64,000 bases of DNA from Halomonas sp. M20 (GTDB lineage: Bacteria > Pseudomonadota > Gammaproteobacteria > Pseudomonadales > Halomonadaceae). The DNA lies in NCBI RefSeq assembly GCF_020622265.1, contig NZ_JACNMQ010000001.1, forward strand, positions 558,001 through 622,000, written 5' to 3'. The notes under the pieces are model-generated. The model searched no databases. It saw only the letters and a program-made list of their open reading frames with translations, and was not told where the DNA came from. The position numbers were made by a program, and so were the translations under genes. Positions 54,737 through 63,876 of the stretch are shown here, piece after piece. Each line of letters begins with the position of its first letter. Within the stretch, counting starts at the first letter, position 1.

Positions 54737-56581
54737 ATGGCTACCAAAGCGTCGTTAGATTTCGTACAACGCTCGTATGTCTCTTACTATGGTCGCCCAG
54801 CGGATGCTGCCGGTCTGCAATACTGGGCCAATCGCGCCGATGAGCAAGGCCAAGGCGCAATCATCAACGCGTTCGGGACGTCCAAGGAGTTTACCGGTCA
54901 ATACGGTAATATGGGCAATCCCGCGTTGGTAAATTCACTTTATCAACAGTTGTTCAGCCGTAACGCCGACCCGGAAGGGCAGGCTTATTATGCCGATCAA
55001 CTCGCCCGTGGTGAGAAGACCCTGGCTGAGATTGCCGTCACCATCGCCAATGCCGCACAAGGTAGCGACAGGACGGTCATCGATAACAAGGTGGCGGTAG
55101 CGCAGTCCTATACCGCCAACCGGGCCGGTGACGCCTACAACCGTCAGGAAGCCGAGAATCTGGTGGATGGCATCAATGCCGGCACTACCCCGGCGCAGGT
55201 CAATGGTCTGAAAGGCCAGTACGGCAGTGGCCCGGCATTTACCGTCGAGGGTGCGCCGATCGAGAGCAGTTATTCCGTGGCGGATAGCAAGGGTATCCGC
55301 TTCGAGGGCGTCAACTCCGATCAAACCATCAATCTCAATGGGCTCGATCCAAGCAAGCGCGTCGATGTCGTCAACAGTAACGTGCAGCTCAACCTCGATA
55401 GAGTAGCGCTGGACAAGCTGAACCTCGTTAACTCCAGCGCAACAGTCTTTACCAACGATCAAACCCTGGCCACGGTACTCAAGGCCAGTGCGAATGGTAA
55501 CTCGACGCTGGATATCGGTTCTTCGGCTGCCAACGGGCTGCAGACCTTGATTCTCGATGGCCCAGGCAACCTGAACTTGAAAGGCGCCACCCAAGGGCTC
55601 AACGTCCAAGGCGACGTCAATGTGGATGCTTCGCGCATGAGCGGCAGCATCGACATCGCCGAGCGCTATCTCAATCGCGCTACGGATATCAAGACCGGCA
55701 GCGCGGACGATCGTATCAACATCAATGCCGTGGATGGCAGTTTCATCCTCGACGGCGGCGGTGGTAACGATACCCTGGTCGTTACCGGTAGCAGCAGCAA
55801 TACACCCCTTACCGCGTTCGGCCAGAAGGTCAAAGGCATCGAGACGGTAGAATTCGACAATTACGTCAAGATCAATGCCGCCGAGCTACCCGGGGTAGGT
55901 ACCATCACCCTGGATGGACTGGGCACCGTCAATAATCTGGCAGCGAATCAGCAGGTCGTTGCCAACGCCCAGGTCGATGCCCCCAATGATTCCAGCCTGC
56001 TTCTTAACAATGCAGGCGAGACGGTCAGCGTTTCTTCGCGCTTTTCACCGGATCAGCCGAGAGTTAATCAGGAACTCGAACTCAAGGTGAATGCCTCGGC
56101 TCTAGATGCATTGCAGGGCGGTACCTTGAAGCTGTCAGGCAACGCGCCTGTCGATTATGACGATAGCGGTCGTGGCTTCGATGTCATCGATGCGTCGGCA
56201 ATGAAAGGCACTCTTGAACTCAAAGGCGCCAGCTACCGTGCGGAGACTGTCAAGCTGGGAAGCGGAGCGGATCGTCTGGAGATTCGCGATGCTTCGACCC
56301 GGCGTGACATGGATCGACTGGAGAACTTCGACGTCAACGCCGATGAACTGGTCAATGTCGATGCGATTCCTGCCAATGTAGCCGGTGCTCAGAACCTTGA
56401 CGCAGCGTTTCAAGCGGCCGCCGGTTCTGCAGGCGGTAATACCGTGTACTTCGGTTTTGGAGGCAGCACCTATCTGTATGCCGAAAATGACGCTCAACCG
56501 GGACTCAGCGGTACCGATTTTGCAGTGGAGCTGGTGGGTACGCCTTCGAATTCCGTCGATGGCACCATGCTGACCGGCTGA
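54737..56581 (+). CDS. Putative S-layer-like type I-secreted protein (DUF4214 plus beta-rich body)
   Basis: A 614-residue acidic, cysteine-free protein without a Sec signal. Residues 5-127 form a DUF4214 repeat nearly identical to those of the 725-residue protein. The rest is rich in Asn, Asp, Val and Gly with beta-solenoid-like strands (LNLVNSSATVFTNDQTL). One glycine-rich calcium-type segment occurs near residue 338 (LDGGGGNDTLVV). The C-terminal region (DFAVELVGTPSNSVDGTML) is a plausible type I signal. Composition and N-terminal domain recall S-layer proteins such as RsaA. GAGGAAG ribosome site; own terminator. Confidence 0.78.
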   Translation: MATKASLDFVQRSYVSYYGRPADAAGLQYWANRADEQGQGAIINAFGTSKEFTGQYGNMGNPALVNSLYQQLFSRNADPEGQAYYADQLARGEKTLAEIAVTIANAAQGSDRTVIDNKVAVAQSYTANRAGDAYNRQEAENLVDGINAGTTPAQVNGLKGQYGSGPAFTVEGAPIESSYSVADSKGIRFEGVNSDQTINLNGLDPSKRVDVVNSNVQLNLDRVALDKLNLVNSSATVFTNDQTLATVLKASANGNSTLDIGSSAANGLQTLILDGPGNLNLKGATQGLNVQGDVNVDASRMSGSIDIAERYLNRATDIKTGSADDRININAVDGSFILDGGGGNDTLVVTGSSSNTPLTAFGQKVKGIETVEFDNYVKINAAELPGVGTITLDGLGTVNNLAANQQVVANAQVDAPNDSSLLLNNAGETVSVSSRFSPDQPRVNQELELKVNASALDALQGGTLKLSGNAPVDYDDSGRGFDVIDASAMKGTLELKGASYRAETVKLGSGADRLEIRDASTRRDMDRLENFDVNADELVNVDAIPANVAGAQNLDAAFQAAAGSAGGNTVYFGFGGSTYLYAENDAQPGLSGTDFAVELVGTPSNSVDGTMLTG

Positions 56582-56613
56582 TACTATTCGGCAAGCAACG
56601 GCAGGAACTACCG

Positions 56614-56639
56614 ACGCCCCTTACGAGGGGCGTTTTTTT
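56614..56639 (+). terminator. Terminator after the S-layer-like gene
   Basis: ACGCCCC and GGGGCGT around TTACGA, followed by seven Ts. Confidence 0.88.
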
Positions 56640-56910
56640 AGCTGGGTATTGACTGCAAGCTATTTGAAGGATTCGGCGCGCGATACATGCAGAGTACTAA
56701 GTGCCTAAAACTGGAAGTTGTCGACATCTGTAGATATGTAGTGAGTTTTCACCAGGAAAAACATGCTTTTTTGTGGATTTAACAACGCTTGTTGTAGGTA
56801 AAAACATCTTTGCCCATGCTCTCTGTGGAGCCACTTAAAAAGCAAACAAACGCTTTGCACGATACAAAAACAGACGAGGCTCCCAAATCCCCTAATAAAG
56901 AGAAACAGCA
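56640..56910. other. 271-bp leader of the CHRD/DUF4214 gene
   Basis: AT-rich relative to its surroundings, with a small dyad ACAAC-GCTT-GTTGT and several A-tracts. It probably holds the promoter and a long 5' leader; I could not pick a promoter with confidence. Confidence 0.3.
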
Positions 56911-58029
56911 ATGAACAATGCACAAAAAACTATATCACAGGAACAGCTGGGGTCGCTGAGCGGGGTCTACCAGGACCTAGTTGAGTCGGATACGTTCTTC
57001 AAGGTCGACTATACGGCGTTGAATAGCAGCGGCGTAGCAGGCGGTGCCTTTCTGGCATTAAATTCGGATACCAACGTACTGACGGTAGTGACGACGGGAA
57101 AGGGGGTAGAGTCCGGCGTGCCCCACCCCCAGCATATCCACGGGTTCGCAACGAAAGCGGACGGTAGCGCTCAGAACTCCGTCGCTCCGACGCTGGCTCA
57201 GGATGCCGATGGCGATGGCGTCGTCGAATTGGCAGAAGGGGGCGAAGTATATGGCCCTATTCAGCTTGCCTTGACCGATCCTGCAGGGGGCGCCATTCCC
57301 GACTTCCCCAACGCCTCCGGTAATAGCTTTGTACAAACGGCTTCCTACAATCTGAATGAGTTGGATGCTGGAGCCATGAACAAGGATGGTGAGGGCGCGT
57401 CACTGGATGAGGTGTTGACGGCACAGAACCTGGACCAGCGAGAAATTGTGTTGCACGGCCTGACGCTGAACGGCGGCCAGGGCGAAGGCACCGAAGGAGA
57501 AGCCGATGGGACCGCCGGCTACAAGGCGGTACTGCCCATTGCGGCCGGAGAAATAGAGCGGATCGATGCGCAGCAGGCAATGGCGGATTTAAGCGATGGA
57601 CGCCTTGGTATATCCAATGATGTAGTTGCTTTCGACGCTCAGGGCAGCACCGGTAAGACGTATCGCATCTACGACTCAGTGCTGAATAGAGCCGCAGATC
57701 AGGAAGGATTGAGCTTCTACACCAATCAAATGGACGAAGGGGTAAGCCATACGGATATTGCTAATTCTTTGCTGAATTCCGAGGAGTTTACGGCCAATTT
57801 CGGTGATGTCGACGATCTCGGCAATGACGAATACGTCGATTTACTCTACCAGAACGTTCTTGATCGTGAGGCCGATGGAGGCGGTCGAGAGTATTACGTC
57901 AACCAGCTGGAGCAAGGCGTAAGCCGTGCTGACATCGTGGGTAGTTTCTCCGAAAGCGAGGAACATCAGGCCCTTTTGGTAGGACAATATGACGGAGGCT
58001 TCTTGCTCAACGAAGGCGTTATTGCTTAA
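56911..58029 (+). CDS. Putative secreted CHRD-like protein with C-terminal DUF4214 repeats
   Basis: A 372-residue acidic protein, no signal peptide, no cysteine. The N-terminal half resembles CHRD-type domains: HPQHIHGFAT at about 72-81, then an EF-hand-like loop DADGDGVVELAE and VYGPIQLALT. A second His-containing strand is IVLHGLTLNG. The C-terminal part (about 245-355) holds two DUF4214-type units (YRIYDSVLNRAADQEGLSFY and YVDLLYQNVLDREADGGGRE). The extreme end GGFLLNEGVIA fits a type I signal. Ligand and activity unknown; calcium binding by the DxDGDG loop is likely. Own promoter region and terminator. Confidence 0.75.
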   Translation: MNNAQKTISQEQLGSLSGVYQDLVESDTFFKVDYTALNSSGVAGGAFLALNSDTNVLTVVTTGKGVESGVPHPQHIHGFATKADGSAQNSVAPTLAQDADGDGVVELAEGGEVYGPIQLALTDPAGGAIPDFPNASGNSFVQTASYNLNELDAGAMNKDGEGASLDEVLTAQNLDQREIVLHGLTLNGGQGEGTEGEADGTAGYKAVLPIAAGEIERIDAQQAMADLSDGRLGISNDVVAFDAQGSTGKTYRIYDSVLNRAADQEGLSFYTNQMDEGVSHTDIANSLLNSEEFTANFGDVDDLGNDEYVDLLYQNVLDREADGGGREYYVNQLEQGVSRADIVGSFSESEEHQALLVGQYDGGFLLNEGVIA

Positions 58030-58044
58030 GAAGCTATTCTGCCA

Positions 58045-58069
58045 CCCGCCCGATCCCTGGGCGGGTTTT
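58045..58069 (+). terminator. Terminator after the CHRD/DUF4214 gene
   Basis: CCCGCCC and GGGCGGG around a 7-nt loop followed by TTTT. Confidence 0.85.
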
Positions 58070-58164
58070 GATTCGCGTAAGTTGTTCCTCAAATACTCTT
58101 GATTTCCAGTAGTATGGGCGCCTTGATTTTCTCCAGTAACAGGTGATGCAAGGACGCCACGATC

Positions 58165-59886
58165 ATGCCGGCTTCTTCTCTGTTTTTCTCGACTTCCCGC
58201 ACTGCATCAATAGTGGCTGTTCTTCTTGCCGCTTTATTTGGCGCAAGTCTGGCGTTCTATCTGTATGGCTGGGGGGTCATCGATCCGACCAACGTGCATT
58301 GGCTGTTGACCGAAGGTGATCCGTTTCAGCATTTCATCGGCTGGGACGCTTTTCGGCGGGACGAGTGGCGCTGGCCCTTAGGGGCCATTCCCCAGCTGGG
58401 TACGCTGATCGATTCCAGCATCGTGTTCACCGACTCCATTCCCTTGATTGCACTTCCTTTGAAGTTGTTTCATTCCTGGCTGCCGGACCCGTTCCAGTAT
58501 CAGGGGCTGGTCATGCTGGCCAATCTAACCTTGAATGCAGCCTTGGCCTGTGTGCTAGCCCAACGTCTCGGGGCGCGTCCGCTGAATGCGGTGCTGCTTG
58601 CGGCTCTTGTGGCGATGCTACCCATAGTGACCCTACGTGGCCTGGGCGCCCATGGGCATGAGGCGTTGACTGCGCACTGGTTGATTCTGCTGGTCGTGCT
58701 TTGGTCGCTATCCCTGCGACCAGCGGGAGGGTGGGTGCTGCTACGTTGGCTGTTGCTGCTGGCGGCGGCGGTACTGGTGCATTTCTATCTCTTTTTCATG
58801 GTGGGCACGCTGTGGTTCGCCTGGTGGGCGTGCCAGCTGTGGCGTAAGGGCCGAGCGAGGCAGTGGACGGGGCTATTTTTCCTGTTGGCGGCGGGCTGGA
58901 TTAGCGCCGTCTCGGTGCTTGCGATCATGTGGGGCGCGGGGTATCTGCAGTATGGCCTGGAGGTGGGGCGAAATACCGGTTTCGGCTACTATTCCGCGGA
59001 GTTTTTGACCTATCTGAATCCGCTCTCCGCAGCCTGGTTCTTCGATGGCGATCTGGATGGTGCTTCCCGGCTTATTCCCGGCTGGATTACCCGTATTCAG
59101 GGACAGTACGAAGGGCAGGCCTATGCGGGTGTTGGCGTCCTGGTATTGCTTACTGCAGGGCTGCTGGTAGCAGTGCGCCGGGGCGAGTGGAACGAGCTTA
59201 AAGAGCTACGTCTTGAAACCCGGGTGCTAGGGGTGGCGATGGTGGGGTTGTTCCTGTTTGCCTTGGGGGATCGCCTGGTCATTGGCAAGATGGTAACGGA
59301 CATACCGTACCCTGAATGGACCCGGATATTGACTCAGTACCTGCGCTCCAGCGGTCGACTGGTGTGGCCGCTATTGTATGGCTTGGTGTTGCTGGCGTTG
59401 GTGATTCTTTTGCACAAGACGCGCCGGCGTACAGTGTCAGCGATACTAGGGGTCGCGGTATTGTTGCAGTGGCTGGATCTTGCGGATACCCACGATTTCA
59501 TTCGCGACAATCTGAATCAGCGAGTCGCTGCTGCCGCTTCCGGGCCACCGTTTGCCGTCATTAACGATCCTCAGGTGAAGGCTTGGCTCAAGGATAGTGA
59601 GCGTATTGCTTATCTTCCCGGCGATGATTTGGGTGCTCTCAAACCCTATATGTGGTTGGCTGTGCGCCATGATTTGCCGTTGAATGTCGCCTATTTGGCT
59701 AGGGTGAATACCAAGGCACTGGTAAATGCCACCAGACCCGAGGTAATGACGCTTGAGCAGGGTCGGCTGGAACTCGGCACTCTCTATGCCATTACTGACG
59801 ATGCGTTGGCGCAGCATGCCTGTGAAATAGACAAGGCGAAGTGCTTCGAGATAGATGGCGTCACCCTCGTCGTTCGTGTCAAATAA
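58165..59886 (+). CDS. DUF6311-type polytopic membrane protein (GT-C-like)
   Basis: A 573-residue protein with about 10-12 helices. A periplasmic loop after helix 1 carries HFIGWDAFRRDEWRWPLGAIP, shared in form with the next gene (RDAWRWPLGASP). This marks the DUF6311 group of putative GT-C glycosyltransferases, which use polyprenyl-phosphate sugars. The C-terminal 90 residues form a soluble domain. With GtrB- and GtrA-like genes downstream it probably transfers a sugar to a glycan on the periplasmic side. Acceptor unknown. Confidence 0.72.
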   Translation: MPASSLFFSTSRTASIVAVLLAALFGASLAFYLYGWGVIDPTNVHWLLTEGDPFQHFIGWDAFRRDEWRWPLGAIPQLGTLIDSSIVFTDSIPLIALPLKLFHSWLPDPFQYQGLVMLANLTLNAALACVLAQRLGARPLNAVLLAALVAMLPIVTLRGLGAHGHEALTAHWLILLVVLWSLSLRPAGGWVLLRWLLLLAAAVLVHFYLFFMVGTLWFAWWACQLWRKGRARQWTGLFFLLAAGWISAVSVLAIMWGAGYLQYGLEVGRNTGFGYYSAEFLTYLNPLSAAWFFDGDLDGASRLIPGWITRIQGQYEGQAYAGVGVLVLLTAGLLVAVRRGEWNELKELRLETRVLGVAMVGLFLFALGDRLVIGKMVTDIPYPEWTRILTQYLRSSGRLVWPLLYGLVLLALVILLHKTRRRTVSAILGVAVLLQWLDLADTHDFIRDNLNQRVAAAASGPPFAVINDPQVKAWLKDSERIAYLPGDDLGALKPYMWLAVRHDLPLNVAYLARVNTKALVNATRPEVMTLEQGRLELGTLYAITDDALAQHACEIDKAKCFEIDGVTLVVRVK

Positions 59887-59980
59887 GCCATCCTGGAAAT
59901 GCCAAGGGGTGATTTAAGCCCCGACTGGCAATTGCTTAGAAATAAATTCAAAAAATTGAACCGATAATAAGGACTCCGGC

Positions 59981-61585
59981 TTGACTGAACAGAGCGCCTC
60001 TTCAATGGGGCTGTCGACCTGGCAGGGCATGATGCTGGCATTGCTGCTGGGCATAGTGTGCATTGTGCTGACCATGGGCAACCCGCTGAATGTGATCGCG
60101 GGTGGCCTGATGATCGATACGGATTACCCCAATGCCGCCGCTGCCTTCGAGATTTTTGTGCGAGATGCCTGGCGCTGGCCTCTTGGTGCGAGCCCGAATT
60201 TCGGCGGGGTCAATATCTTCTTCAGCGATGGCGCGCCCTGGTTTGCCTTGCTCTCGAAGACGGTGCTGTCACTCACAGGGGCCTTTCTCGCTTTCCATTG
60301 GCTGATCGTCGTCAATGTACTCTTGTTTGCCGTGATGGCCCGGCGTCTGGCCACGAAGGTGGCGGAGGAGGAGCCGGTTCGCTGGCTGATCACGATACTT
60401 CTGGTATTTACTCTGATCATGCTGGTGCGCATGATCGGTGCTCAGCATATCGCGCTGGGTTCCTATTGGGTGGTGCTGTGGGCGATGTGCTGCGTTCCGG
60501 TACTGAACGACGCGTCGCGGGGTTGGCAGCGTTGGGAGTTTCTGGCAGCCGCGGGCATCGCCATCTTGAGTCATGCTTATCTGGGCGCCATGGCCATCAC
60601 TATTATTCTCGTGATGCTGGCTTTCGAGCGGCGTTGGTTGGCAGCCCTGGCGGCGCTGCTGTGGCCGGCTCTGCTGCTTTATATCGTAGGGGTATTCGCA
60701 GATGGGCACGCGACTACCCTAGGAGCAAAAGCTTATTCTCTGGATCTAGGGGCATACACCAAATCATTGGGGTGGGGCATTGCGGGCAATCTCTACGATA
60801 TTCGGGAGGCCCCTCAAGGTGATGCCATTCTTTATCTGGGTACTGGAACCTGGGGATTGTTGCTTGCCTCGCTATGCATGACGTTAGTTTCCCGGCGGCT
60901 TTCACCCGTGTCGCAGCCGGTCCTGGGTACAGGGTGGCAGCGCCAACGGATTTTCCGGCTATTGGTGGCATGCTTTGCGTTAATGCTTTATGCCATGACG
61001 TTCGAGCTACGAGTGGCAGGTCATGTTCTTTTGTCGCCGGAAATTCCTGGGCTGTTCGATCCGTTGTACGAACGTTTTCGCGTGACCGGTCGTTTTGCTG
61101 CACCCTTTGCATTTCTTCTGATCGTTCTGACCGGTCTGTGGTGGGGCGCTTGGCGAACTGGCGCACGGCGATGGCGTGTGATGGGATGGTGGTTAGTGGC
61201 ATTTGTGGCAGTAGCGCTGCAAACTGCCGACGCGTGGTATGCGGGTACGCGTAGCCTGGCCCCGGATTGGGTGGCTGATGCTGATAGCCAGCGCAGGGCG
61301 GTCGCTTCAGTGCTGGAAGAGCAGGAATGGTCGGGTAGGGTGTACAAGGCGGTGAGTCCTGGAGAACTTGAACATCAGCGCTTGCTTGATTTTTTGCTGG
61401 TGAAGCAGGGCGCTAGGCACTTCGAAGTTGTTCATGGTGCTCGACTGGACGCGGCAGAAGTGGCGCGGCGTTCGGGCTATGCGGAAGCACAGGCAGGCGA
61501 TATGGTCATTCTGGTAAATGACGATCCGAGTCCTGAATGCCAGCGCAGCGCCATGCTTAAAACCTTCAAATTATGCCTGCTGTGA
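59981..61585 (+). CDS. DUF6311-type polytopic membrane protein (GT-C-like), second copy
   Basis: A 534-residue protein with the same plan as its upstream neighbour: AFEIFVRDAWRWPLGASPNFGG after helix 1, about 11 helices, and a soluble C-terminal tail. Motifs shared between the two are limited, so they are diverged paralogues that may act on different sugars or positions. TTG start with AAGGAC 8 nt upstream; the ATG at 60005 has no ribosome site. Followed 33 bp later by the GtrB-like gene. Confidence 0.7.
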   Translation: MTEQSASSMGLSTWQGMMLALLLGIVCIVLTMGNPLNVIAGGLMIDTDYPNAAAAFEIFVRDAWRWPLGASPNFGGVNIFFSDGAPWFALLSKTVLSLTGAFLAFHWLIVVNVLLFAVMARRLATKVAEEEPVRWLITILLVFTLIMLVRMIGAQHIALGSYWVVLWAMCCVPVLNDASRGWQRWEFLAAAGIAILSHAYLGAMAITIILVMLAFERRWLAALAALLWPALLLYIVGVFADGHATTLGAKAYSLDLGAYTKSLGWGIAGNLYDIREAPQGDAILYLGTGTWGLLLASLCMTLVSRRLSPVSQPVLGTGWQRQRIFRLLVACFALMLYAMTFELRVAGHVLLSPEIPGLFDPLYERFRVTGRFAAPFAFLLIVLTGLWWGAWRTGARRWRVMGWWLVAFVAVALQTADAWYAGTRSLAPDWVADADSQRRAVASVLEEQEWSGRVYKAVSPGELEHQRLLDFLLVKQGARHFEVVHGARLDAAEVARRSGYAEAQAGDMVILVNDDPSPECQRSAMLKTFKLCLL

Positions 61586-61618
61586 AGAGAGGACAACCTC
61601 CAGTACAGGCTAATCTCA

Positions 61619-62683
61619 ATGCTAGAGAGAGTAATGGATAAAGATTTCGAGCGGGCGTCCTCGACGCAAGGGTGCGAGGACGTTTCCTGGTTGCTCAGCT
61701 TGGTTGTACCGGTGATGAATGAGGAGGATTCCATCGATCCTTTCATCGAGGCGGTGCTTAACGTTCTTGAGGGTCACATTCCCGAACTGGAAATTCTTTT
61801 CGTCGATGATGGTTCGAAAGACGCCACCTTGCAGAAGCTGCGCGAGGCGTCAACCAGAGACGGGCGCATACGCTATCTTTCCTTCACGCGTAACTTCGGC
61901 AAGGAAATCGCCATGACCGCGGGGCTCGAGCATGCTCGCGGCGAAGCGGTCGTACCCATCGACGTGGATTTGCAACACCCTCCCGAGACGATATTGGAAT
62001 TCGTGCGCCTGTGGCGCGAGCAAGGCTATGACATGGTGTATGGCTTGCGTCATGAGGATAACGAGGAAACCGCAGCCAAACGCCAGACATCAGGATTGTT
62101 CTATCGGGTGTTCAACCGGTTATCGCATACGGAAATTCCACCGAGTGCCGGTGATTTTCGCTTGTTGGACCGGTGCATTGTCGATGCGCTCAAGCAATTG
62201 CCCGAGCGTAATCGCTTCATGAAAGGGCTGTATTCCTGGGTGGGGTTTCGTTCAATTGGTATTCCCTACCAACAACCATCGCGCCAGACCGGCGCGAGCA
62301 AGTTCAACTACTGGAAGCTCTGGAACTTTGCACTGGATGGCCTGGTAAGCTTCTCGACCTGGCCACTGCGCATGTGGAGCTATATTGGCGGCGGTATCGC
62401 GCTCTTGTCGTTCATCTATATCCTGGTGATTGTCGTCAAAGCTCTGCTCTTTGGTCGTGACACCCCAGGCTATGCATCGGTGATGTCGGCTGTGCTGTTT
62501 TTTGGCGGTATGCAGCTGCTGTCTGTTGGCATCCTCGGCGAGTACGTGGCGCGTCTATTTATGGAAACTAAGCAGCGTCCACTTTATTTGGTCGCCGAGA
62601 TCAGTCCTCAAGATAATGTTTCCACCAGCGAGCCACATGAGCCTGTAAATCGCGATGTGGTAGGGAGCAGCATGAACCGATGA
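61619..62683 (+). CDS. Polyprenyl-phosphate glycosyltransferase (GtrB/DPM1-like GT2)
   Basis: A 354-residue GT2 enzyme. The catalytic domain has LVVPVMNEEDSI, LFVDDGSKDAT, the metal-binding PIDVDLQHPPE and the QTGASKFNYWKL block. Two C-terminal helices (about 255-315) anchor it. It makes undecaprenyl-phosphate-linked monosaccharide on the cytoplasmic face. No strong ribosome site for the ATG at 61619; 61634 is an alternative. Overlaps gtrA by 4 bp. Confidence 0.88.
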   Translation: MLERVMDKDFERASSTQGCEDVSWLLSLVVPVMNEEDSIDPFIEAVLNVLEGHIPELEILFVDDGSKDATLQKLREASTRDGRIRYLSFTRNFGKEIAMTAGLEHARGEAVVPIDVDLQHPPETILEFVRLWREQGYDMVYGLRHEDNEETAAKRQTSGLFYRVFNRLSHTEIPPSAGDFRLLDRCIVDALKQLPERNRFMKGLYSWVGFRSIGIPYQQPSRQTGASKFNYWKLWNFALDGLVSFSTWPLRMWSYIGGGIALLSFIYILVIVVKALLFGRDTPGYASVMSAVLFFGGMQLLSVGILGEYVARLFMETKQRPLYLVAEISPQDNVSTSEPHEPVNRDVVGSSMNR

Positions 62684-63057
62684 AATGGCTGATCAATGAA
62701 TCGGGAACCTTATTGCGCTTTGGCGGGGTAGGTGGCCTTGCGACCTTGGTGCATCTTTCTGTAGCTGGTCTGGCGCTCTGGTTGTGGCCGAATACCTCTC
62801 CTTTTTTGGCTAACCTGGTAGCCTTTCTGGTGGCTTTTCAGGTGTCGTTCTGGGGGCATCGGCGATTTACCTTTCGCAAGGCGGGGCGCGGGGATCGCTT
62901 CTTCGTGCTCGCCTTGGCGGGTTTTGCCTTGAACAATGGGGTGCTGGGCGCGTTGATTGCCTCGACGCCCGTCGATGGCTTTCTAGCCATCGTGATTGCG
63001 ACCTTTACGGTGCCATTGTTGATGTATGTGGCCGCACGGTTCTGGGCCTTCGCTTGA
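62680..63057 (+). CDS. GtrA-like flippase
   Basis: A 125-residue protein with four helices and the family start LLRFGGVGGLATLVHLSVAG. It shows the NLVAFLVAFQVSFWGHRRFTF motif in the middle. GtrA-type proteins are thought to flip undecaprenyl-phosphate sugars made by GtrB to the periplasm. Translationally coupled to the GtrB-like gene. Confidence 0.88.
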   Translation: MKWLINESGTLLRFGGVGGLATLVHLSVAGLALWLWPNTSPFLANLVAFLVAFQVSFWGHRRFTFRKAGRGDRFFVLALAGFALNNGVLGALIASTPVDGFLAIVIATFTVPLLMYVAARFWAFA

Positions 63058-63246
63058 GAGTCTGTTTTTTGTGAAGCATTTAAAAACGGATTTCCGATAG
63101 CGTGGACGCTACGCGATTTGTCGAGCATCTGCTCATGGGAATCTGTATGCTGCGTTATTTACCAGGGGCTGGCGTATTGTTATCAAGCCTTCTTGAGTGA
63201 TTAAATGCCGTTCAAACTATACAAAAGAGTCGTGAAGAATTAACCG

Positions 63247-63798
63247 ATGCGCAGGTTACTGCTGTTCTTATTACTGTTGCTACATATCCCAGGGTTATAT
63301 GCTGGTTCCGACGATCAAGCCATCTGGCTGCTAGTGGACGATCAAGCATCGACCTTGCACGTCTATCGCGGTGATCAGGAAATCGAGCGGTTCTCGCCGG
63401 TTTCCCTTGGGCGCGGTGGCGCCAGAAGGTTGCGTTTCAGTGGCGATAGAGCAACCCCGACGGGAGAGTTCCACGTCAACTGGATCAACCTCGATAGTCG
63501 CTTCAATATTTTCCTGGGTCTCGATTATCCTACGCTTGCCCATGCCCGTGAGGCGCGAGAAGCGGACATATTGAGCGATGATGAATTCTATGATTACCTA
63601 TCGTACTATCGGCGCCACGGGGCACCGCCTCAGGATACGGTGCTCGGTGGCAACATCGGTATTCACGGTTTAGGGGAAAGTGATCCAGTTCTTCACCGGC
63701 GTTTTAACTGGACGGATGGCTGCGTTGCAGTGACCAACCAGCAAATAGAACGCCTGACGGACTTGGTGAAACTTGGCACGAAAGTTATCATCCGCTAG
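63247..63798 (+). CDS. L,D-transpeptidase (YkuD family)
   Basis: A 183-residue protein with a signal peptide (about 1-19). The YkuD catalytic region is IGIHGLG...FNWTDGCVAV, with Cys159 as nucleophile and the upstream His. The N-terminal part starts AIWLLVDDQASTLHVYRG, the usual first strands. The family cross-links peptidoglycan through meso-DAP or attaches or removes Lpp. The FNWTDGC variant does not settle which. An Lpp-like gene follows 78 bp downstream. Confidence 0.85.
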   Translation: MRRLLLFLLLLLHIPGLYAGSDDQAIWLLVDDQASTLHVYRGDQEIERFSPVSLGRGGARRLRFSGDRATPTGEFHVNWINLDSRFNIFLGLDYPTLAHAREAREADILSDDEFYDYLSYYRRHGAPPQDTVLGGNIGIHGLGESDPVLHRRFNWTDGCVAVTNQQIERLTDLVKLGTKVIIR

Positions 63799-63876
63799 GT
63801 TGTGAAAGAGAAGTTGCAAGAAAGCCTGCCTACGCAGGAAAAGTAAGTAACCCAAGGAAGATCCAAGGAGAACAGT

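Noticed and set aside
55740-55790. RTX calcium-binding array in the 614-residue protein
   Set aside because: Only one glycine-rich segment is present; a true RTX domain needs several consecutive nonapeptides.
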